From IMG/VR virus record IMGVR_UViG_3300006805_000151, positions 1 to 24,706 of that record: 24,706 nucleotides of DNA. One strand, given 5' to 3'. A program made the translations under genes and the position numbers. Shown here one piece after another: positions 21,008 to 24,706 of the stretch. The notes under the pieces are model-generated. The model was given only the letters and a program-made list of their open reading frames with translations, was not told the DNA's origin and did not search any database. Origin of the DNA: a virus. Within the stretch, counting starts at the first letter, position 1, and each line of letters starts with the position of its first letter.

Positions 21008-21166
21008 ATGACAAAGATAGCAACGTATATATGGGGAGTTACAACCGGCCTATGGCTTATGTTTGGAGTGAGTGTGATTATAAACCACACAGTAAAACCA
21101 ACTGATTGTACACAATACCCTATAGCAGTTTATAAACAAGAATTTATACCAAAGGAGTGTAGATGA
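21008..21166 (+). CDS. Small membrane protein, 52 residues
   Basis: Start at ATG 21008, after GGAGGGAGG; a longer frame from 20984 lacks an SD and overlaps the previous gene. Residues 5-28 (ATYIWGVTTGLWLMFGVSVI) form a single hydrophobic span. The tail has two Cys (DCTQYP, KECR). It overlaps ssb by four bases (ATGA). Like the 82-residue protein it may act at the host envelope. Confidence 0.75.
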   Translation: MTKIATYIWGVTTGLWLMFGVSVIINHTVKPTDCTQYPIAVYKQEFIPKECR

Positions 21167-21555
21167 GCAAATCAATGAATCAAGTAATACTAGTCGGTAA
21201 CTTAACACGCGACCCGGAGTTACGCACCACACCATCTGGACAGAGCGTTGTCAACTTCTCGCTAGCCTTAAACCGTTCTTATAAAGATAAAGATGGTAAC
21301 TGGCAAGAGGCTACAGACTTTGTTGATTGTCTCGCATGGGGCAAATTAGCAGAACAAGTACAAAAAGGTTGTTTCAAGGGTAATAGAGTTCTTGTTGATG
21401 GGCGTTTACAGACGTCATCATGGGAACAGGATGGTATCAAAAAGAATAAAACAGAAGTATTGGCAAACAGTGTGATGTTCTTGACACCACAAGCTAGTAG
21501 TGATGTAGTGGATATGACTAATGAAGAGCTTGCAAACCCTGATTTCGGTAACTAA
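21163..21555 (+). CDS. ssb: Single-stranded DNA-binding protein
   Basis: 130 residues of the bacterial SSB OB fold. It begins NQVILVGNLTRDPELRTTPS, continues with SVVNFSLALNRSY, the conserved Trp/Phe segment TDFVDCLAWGKLAEQV, then GNRVLVDGRLQTSSWEQDG. The usual acidic tail ending in Phe is only partly kept (ANPDFGN), so its contacts with host replication partners may differ. It protects ssDNA during phage replication and recombination and lies in the operon with the nuclease and helicase. Confidence 0.94.
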   Translation: MSKSMNQVILVGNLTRDPELRTTPSGQSVVNFSLALNRSYKDKDGNWQEATDFVDCLAWGKLAEQVQKGCFKGNRVLVDGRLQTSSWEQDGIKKNKTEVLANSVMFLTPQASSDVVDMTNEELANPDFGN

Positions 21556-21569
21556 GTTAGGAAGTTATT

Positions 21570-21806
21570 ATGAAGATACTCCAAAAGCAATCAAACAAGT
21601 ATTCAAGCGGGCAACGAGCCGTAACACTCGCAGAAAAGGAACTCGCAGTACATCGACTGTTAGAAGTGTGGGCACAAGTACCAGAGCTTAGGCTCGGCCA
21701 GATGATCTATGTGGCAGTATTTGGCAAAAACCCCGTTGATCTATTCAATGTAGAGGATGGTGAGCTGTTGCAAAGGCTAGAGAGACTTATCAGTGAGGAT
21801 GAGTAA
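21570..21806 (+). CDS. Small helical protein, 78 residues
   Basis: AGGAAG precedes the ATG. The C-terminal 45 residues read VPELRLGQMIYVAVFGKNPV then DLFNVEDGELLQRLERLISE, a pattern seen in small phage proteins of unknown function. The plan is helix, short strand-like segment, acidic helix. It is the last gene of the first early transcript before a new promoter. Confidence 0.75.
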   Translation: MKILQKQSNKYSSGQRAVTLAEKELAVHRLLEVWAQVPELRLGQMIYVAVFGKNPVDLFNVEDGELLQRLERLISEDE

Positions 21807-21814
21807 AAAAGCAC

Positions 21815-21843
21815 TTGCATAATTAAAGCGGTTGTGCTAGTAT
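21815..21843 (+). promoter_or_regulatory. Promoter of the nuclease operon
   Basis: TTGCAT (21815-21820), 17 bases ending GTTGTGC, TAGTAT (21838-21843). Start near 21850, giving a leader of about 150 bases before the nuclease ATG. Confidence 0.8.
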
Positions 21844-21844
21844 G

Positions 21845-21977
21845 GGAGTAGAGAACATAAAACTCTACTCCAGTTTGTACTTTTCACCCTAACCCACAAA
21901 TCAAATCAAGTCTTGATAGCTTCTCGACCAGAGCCAGATTGAAAGGCTGGACGTGGTGAAGGGTGTGAGGTACAAAC
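21845..21977 (+). promoter_or_regulatory. Structured 5' leader of the nuclease operon
   Basis: A ~130-base leader folds into a 5' hairpin GGAGTAGAG/CTCTACTCC (21845-21871, nine perfect pairs) and a long domain closed by GTTTGTAC/GTACAAAC (21873-21880 with 21970-21977), containing CACCCT/AGGGTG (21885-21890 with 21960-21965), ACCA/TGGT and CCAG/CTGG. Such an ordered multi-helix leader resembles a riboswitch or protein-binding element controlling translation of the nuclease. No known riboswitch is recognised and no terminator follows, so control would be at translation or RNA stability. Confidence 0.6.
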
Positions 21978-22003
21978 AAACAAACACAAATGAGGGTCTA
22001 TGA

Positions 22004-22909
22004 ATGATAATAAAATTCCCCGATGGTCAAGAAGTTGATGTAGTATATGAAGATCAAGGCCACACATACAATGTTTCACATAAGCTAGCAGCAAACAAGT
22101 GGAGTGAGCCACAGCCAACACACGGTATCACTGCGCCACTAGAACTTATACCAAAACCATTTTTAAAAGCTTGGGCAAGTAAACTAGGCGTTAACAAGAT
22201 GCTAGAGTTGATATTCGAGCAACCAGCTATTTATGAGCAACTAGCTGATTTCTGGAGTGATTACGACGCTAACGCCAACAATGAACGTACTGAGAACGAT
22301 AAGCCCGTATGCTCTGATTATATGCTTAAAAAGCGTTACCCGTGGTATACCCGCGCCAAATCTGCATTTAAAGATGCAAGTGATGAAGGCAAAGAGTTTG
22401 GCTCGTGGCTTCACGGCTCTATTGAAGACTTTTATAAGTCTGATCGCAAGACATCACCTATTGTATCCCCAGATGTGGAAAACATGTGGAATAGTTTTAA
22501 GTTATTCGATAACTTCTTTAAACCAAAGCCAGATGATGACGGTATTGAATTCCTCGTGTACTCCCAGAACTTTGGCTACTCCGGTATGGGGGACTTCAGG
22601 GGCATGATGAGTGGCAAGCACTGTATTGGCGACTGGAAGTCTACAAACAGATCATTCAGTAGTAAAGATGGTATTTCAGTTGATTATTTTTTCCAAGTAG
22701 GTGGACTCGCACAGGCCGAATTTGAGCGTACTGGCAAGTGGGTAGACGACCTATTTATAGCAAACTTCGATAAGAAGTCAGAAGACCCAAGAGTAATGTG
22801 GGCAAGCGAGTTTGGCATGGCACCAGTTGATGCAGCTCAAGCTTATGTTACTCTACACAACGCCTACCACACATGGACGTGGTGGGATTACAAATTTAAA
22901 AGAGGTTAA
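22004..22909 (+). CDS. PD-(D/E)XK superfamily nuclease
   Basis: 301 residues. Catalytic features: GYSGMGDFRG (191-200, Asp197) and CIGDWKSTN (207-215, Asp210-x-Lys212) form the D...D-x-K core. His137 (WLHGSIEDFY), Glu182 and a C-terminal YFFQVGGLAQA helix match RecB/Cas4-like exonucleases found with phage SSB and recombination genes. It probably resects DNA ends for recombination or replication. GAGGG lies about eight bases before the ATG. Long structured leader upstream. Confidence 0.82.
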   Translation: MIIKFPDGQEVDVVYEDQGHTYNVSHKLAANKWSEPQPTHGITAPLELIPKPFLKAWASKLGVNKMLELIFEQPAIYEQLADFWSDYDANANNERTENDKPVCSDYMLKKRYPWYTRAKSAFKDASDEGKEFGSWLHGSIEDFYKSDRKTSPIVSPDVENMWNSFKLFDNFFKPKPDDDGIEFLVYSQNFGYSGMGDFRGMMSGKHCIGDWKSTNRSFSSKDGISVDYFFQVGGLAQAEFERTGKWVDDLFIANFDKKSEDPRVMWASEFGMAPVDAAQAYVTLHNAYHTWTWWDYKFKRG

Positions 22910-22911
22910 AT

Positions 22912-23127
22912 ATGGTTAAAACTCCCCACGTAGACCGACCTGAAGGTTGGGAAGAAGAACAGGATAAAAAGATGGTTGAAAGAACAGCGAGTTATCCAGC
23001 AGAAACAGTTAAAGAAGCAAGAGAATTGGGCATTAACCCAGATAACTTTGAGACTATTGAAGAGCTCGATGACGCAATCGGAGTAGTTAAAACTCTGCGA
23101 GAAGCAGAAGAAAGTGAGAGTGAGTAA
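22912..23127 (+). CDS. Acidic small protein, 71 residues
   Basis: Strongly Glu-rich, with AETVKEARELGINPDNFETI resembling a small helical DNA-mimic or SAP-like plan, and a coiled acidic C-terminus (TLREAEESESE). AGAGG lies upstream of the ATG. Overlaps the next gene by one base (TAATG). No family recognised. Confidence 0.75.
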   Translation: MVKTPHVDRPEGWEEEQDKKMVERTASYPAETVKEARELGINPDNFETIEELDDAIGVVKTLREAEESESE

Positions 23128-23444
23128 TGGACAGATGTGAACCATCACAAGACTTAGTCAAGTCGAAACTGGCGGACGGGCCAAATATCGCTAGAGAAAA
23201 ATCAGCTATTCTAGGTGCAATGAACGACCTAGACACGGATATAAGCCAGTTATCAGATCAGTTATTTGGCTTAGATGATAAGTTATTCCCAGTGAGTAGC
23301 CAGACGCCAACAGAGGACATGGCTGTGCCAAGCCAGGAGTATGTTGGTAGTTCAGATCTTTACAACTACATAAGAAGGCTTAACGATACTGTTGTTAGCT
23401 TACAAGCAATAGTCAGAAGTATTCACCAGCGAGTAGAGGTTTAA
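23127..23444 (+). CDS. Helical protein, 105 residues
   Basis: Two helical parts flank a polar loop (PVSSQTPTEDMAVPSQEY). ISQLSDQLFGLDDKLF and YIRRLNDTVVSLQAIVRSI show heptad-like hydrophobic spacing, suggesting a coiled coil or oligomer. Found in the recombination/replication operon. Function unknown. Confidence 0.75.
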   Translation: MDRCEPSQDLVKSKLADGPNIAREKSAILGAMNDLDTDISQLSDQLFGLDDKLFPVSSQTPTEDMAVPSQEYVGSSDLYNYIRRLNDTVVSLQAIVRSIHQRVEV

Positions 23445-23445
23445 T

Positions 23446-23901
23446 ATGTACGAAACGTATACAGTAGAGCAAGTATTACCAACTGGCAAAACTCATAACA
23501 CATATGGGCAGGAATATCAAGTAAAGTTTGCCGAGAATGAAGCAAGCTTTAAGTTGTGGTTCCAAAAAGTACCAGAGGTAGGCAATAAGATTGATGGTAC
23601 TATAGATGGTTGGAAGTTTAAAAAAGCTCCAAGAGATCAACAATCTCCCCAACAGCAAGCTTCACGACCTCAATACAAAGCAGACCCTAAAGGTGATGGT
23701 ATGCGACAAGGTATGTGTGTAAACAACGCAGCTAACTTTGTTACAGCCGTAAAAGACCCCACACTTACCCCAGCACAGTGGGCCAAAGAAGTATGGACTC
23801 ACGCAAAGGCCTTGTATGATCTCGGTGATCTGGACCAAGAGTTGCCGGTTGAAGACGTTAAAACAGCTCCTAAGAACGTACAGGACGCGCTACTGTCATG
23901 A
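23446..23901 (+). CDS. OB-fold-like protein with helical C-terminus, 151 residues
   Basis: The first ~60 residues (GQEYQVKFAENEASFKLWFQ, then VGNKIDGTIDGWKFKKAP) look like a small beta barrel of the OB type. A Gln/Pro-rich linker follows, and the C-terminal part (QGMCVNNAANFVTAVKD ... WAKEVWTHAKALYDL) is helical. The plan is known from phage proteins encoded with nucleases and SSB, possibly a DNA-binding partner. Inferred from context only. Confidence 0.72.
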   Translation: MYETYTVEQVLPTGKTHNTYGQEYQVKFAENEASFKLWFQKVPEVGNKIDGTIDGWKFKKAPRDQQSPQQQASRPQYKADPKGDGMRQGMCVNNAANFVTAVKDPTLTPAQWAKEVWTHAKALYDLGDLDQELPVEDVKTAPKNVQDALLS

Positions 23902-24284
23902 ACGCAGACAAGATTATAGCCCAGCTCGACAAGTTCCAGGCTAATCTTTTCATCACAACCTCAAGTGGAGTCGAGCCCGCTACGCCAGACGTACTAAGTA
24001 AGAACCTTCTTTTTATTAGAGGTTTATTAGTGCGATTGGTCGAAGAGGTAGCTACGGCTGAAAAAGATTATCGCAGAAGTAAAGCAGCTCGGTTTGACAA
24101 GTTCTTAAAAGATGGTATGAAGAAGTCCCCAGCTATGGATATGTTGGAGATGGAGTCTGACCTGATTGAGAAGAAAGTCAACACGGAGCGCTTGAAAAAT
24201 TATATGAAATATGTTGATGGATTATGCAGCTCTATACAAAGTGTGCTTAAGGTCCAAATAGGATCAGATAAGAGTCAGTACTGA
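23898..24284 (+). CDS. Helical replication-operon protein, 128 residues
   Basis: Overlaps the previous gene by four bases (ATGA). Almost entirely helical: RGLLVRLVEEVATAEKDYRR and MDMLEMESDLIEKKVNTERL suggest a long coiled hairpin. Sequence style matches a common phage early gene family of unknown function. No catalytic motif seen. Confidence 0.78.
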   Translation: MNADKIIAQLDKFQANLFITTSSGVEPATPDVLSKNLLFIRGLLVRLVEEVATAEKDYRRSKAARFDKFLKDGMKKSPAMDMLEMESDLIEKKVNTERLKNYMKYVDGLCSSIQSVLKVQIGSDKSQY

Positions 24285-24285
24285 T

Positions 24286-24459
24286 ATGAAGTCTAGGAGG
24301 GAACGGATCAAGGAAGCTGTCAAGATGATAGCTGGCTATGAAGAAACAATACGCATGGCACTGTCCGCAGGTGACAAAGATGTTGCCAAAGAGCTAGAGA
24401 AGTCAAAGTGGGATGCATATAAAAAGTTGAAGGAGTTGGTATATGGCGCGATCAAGTAG
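24286..24459 (+). CDS. Small charged helical protein, 57 residues
   Basis: Begins MKSRRERIKEAVKMIAGYEE; a helical hairpin of highly charged residues with a central Gly-Asp turn (LSAGDKDVAKELEKSKWDAY). It starts two bases after the preceding stop and overlaps the helicase gene by 17 bases. No SD is obvious, so coupling from the upstream gene is probable. Its position directly before a replicative helicase makes a loader or helper role possible, but this is unproven. Confidence 0.65.
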   Translation: MKSRRERIKEAVKMIAGYEETIRMALSAGDKDVAKELEKSKWDAYKKLKELVYGAIK

Positions 24460-24706
24460 CGAAGAACGCGCACAGTCCAGCAAGACCAACAAAGTATTTG
24501 ACATTCTCATGGATGATGATGCTCTAGACGAGCTCGAACAAAAAGCCGAGCAGACAGAGATAGCATACTTGACAGAGTTTGAAGAAGAGGCTCTAGAATA
24601 CCTTAAAAACGAAGGAAAATACCAAGGCGTATCGACTGGGTACAAGCACATTGACGAGCTGCTTGGGTCGTTTTTGCCTGGTGAGTTGTTAACGCTTGGT
24701 GGTGAT
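24443..24706 (+). CDS. DnaB-like replicative helicase (partial, N-terminal part only)
   Basis: 88 codons, open at the window end. ATG 24443 follows AAGGAG with seven bases of spacing. After an acidic helical N-terminus of about 60 residues comes GVSTGYKHIDELLGSFLPGE and LLTLGGD, the characteristic start of the DnaB/RecA-type ATPase core; Walker A should follow just past the end. The N-terminal domain is shorter than in host DnaB. It probably unwinds the replication fork. Confidence 0.85.
   Translation, partial: MARSSSEERAQSSKTNKVFDILMDDDALDELEQKAEQTEIAYLTEFEEEALEYLKNEGKYQGVSTGYKHIDELLGSFLPGELLTLGGD

Noticed and set aside
1-24706. CRISPR array, integrase or insertion sequence.
   Set aside because: No regularly spaced repeats, no recombinase or transposase motifs and no terminal inverted repeats with target duplications were seen.
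1-24706. Stop-codon reassignment.
   Set aside because: TAA, TAG and TGA all end genes cleanly at overlaps with the next start, and no conserved protein needs an in-frame stop.

Overview
This window is part of the genome of a tailed double-stranded DNA bacteriophage (Caudoviricetes). Evidence: a large terminase with Walker and nuclease motifs, a portal, a scaffold-like protein, an HK97-fold-type major capsid protein, tail-fibre-like proteins, a small-terminase-like protein, SSB, a PD-(D/E)XK nuclease and the start of a DnaB-like helicase. Genes are tightly packed with ATGA/TAATG overlaps and strong Shine-Dalgarno (SD) sequences. TAA, TAG and TGA all act as ordinary stops, so no code change is visible. 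The host cannot be named from the sequence. It must be a bacterium using sigma70-type promoters and AGGAGG-type ribosome binding.

Layout. (1) 1-11472, minus strand: the packaging and head operon, read right to left: terminase large subunit, DUF5659-like protein, a glycosyltransferase, a 36-residue protein, a GroEL chaperonin, a second glycosyltransferase piece, a methyltransferase, portal, two small proteins, scaffold, capsid and two connector-type genes, the last running off the window. The two glycosyltransferase pieces look like the front and back of one GT-B enzyme, with groEL and the 36-codon gene lying between them. (2) 11500-14260: an RNA-rich region with four minus-strand tRNA genes (Gln, Asn, Pro, and a CAU-anticodon tRNA), a CGPC redoxin, a 61-residue protein, and several long non-coding blocks full of nested inverted repeats. 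Some of these blocks have their own consensus promoter and intrinsic terminator, and I read them as structured RNAs. (3) 14260-18891, plus strand: two small proteins, an SGNH-hydrolase tail fibre, a zinc-ribbon peptide and a lectin-like fibre. (4) 18892-19330: a structured terminator and an AT-rich intergenic region with repeats. (5) 19331-20007, minus strand: a small-terminase-like gene preceded by a 53-codon Cys-rich gene. (6) 20053-24706, plus strand: the early/replication operon, divergent from (5): small and membrane proteins, SSB, a nuclease behind a structured leader, several unknown proteins, and the helicase running off the end.

Twelve promoters can be read by eye. All have exactly 17 bp between the -35 and -10 hexamers, and seven share a TGC extension directly before a TA-rich -10. 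They explain the operon layout: the head operon starts at the terminase and is boosted before the portal and before the scaffold/capsid genes, the tRNA and RNA units have their own starts, and the early operon has divergent starts.

The most unusual parts are the glycosyltransferase apparently split by groEL, the roughly 510-nt candidate RNA beside the tRNAs, and a roughly 165-nt candidate RNA carrying ten bases identical to the anti-Shine-Dalgarno tail of 16S rRNA.
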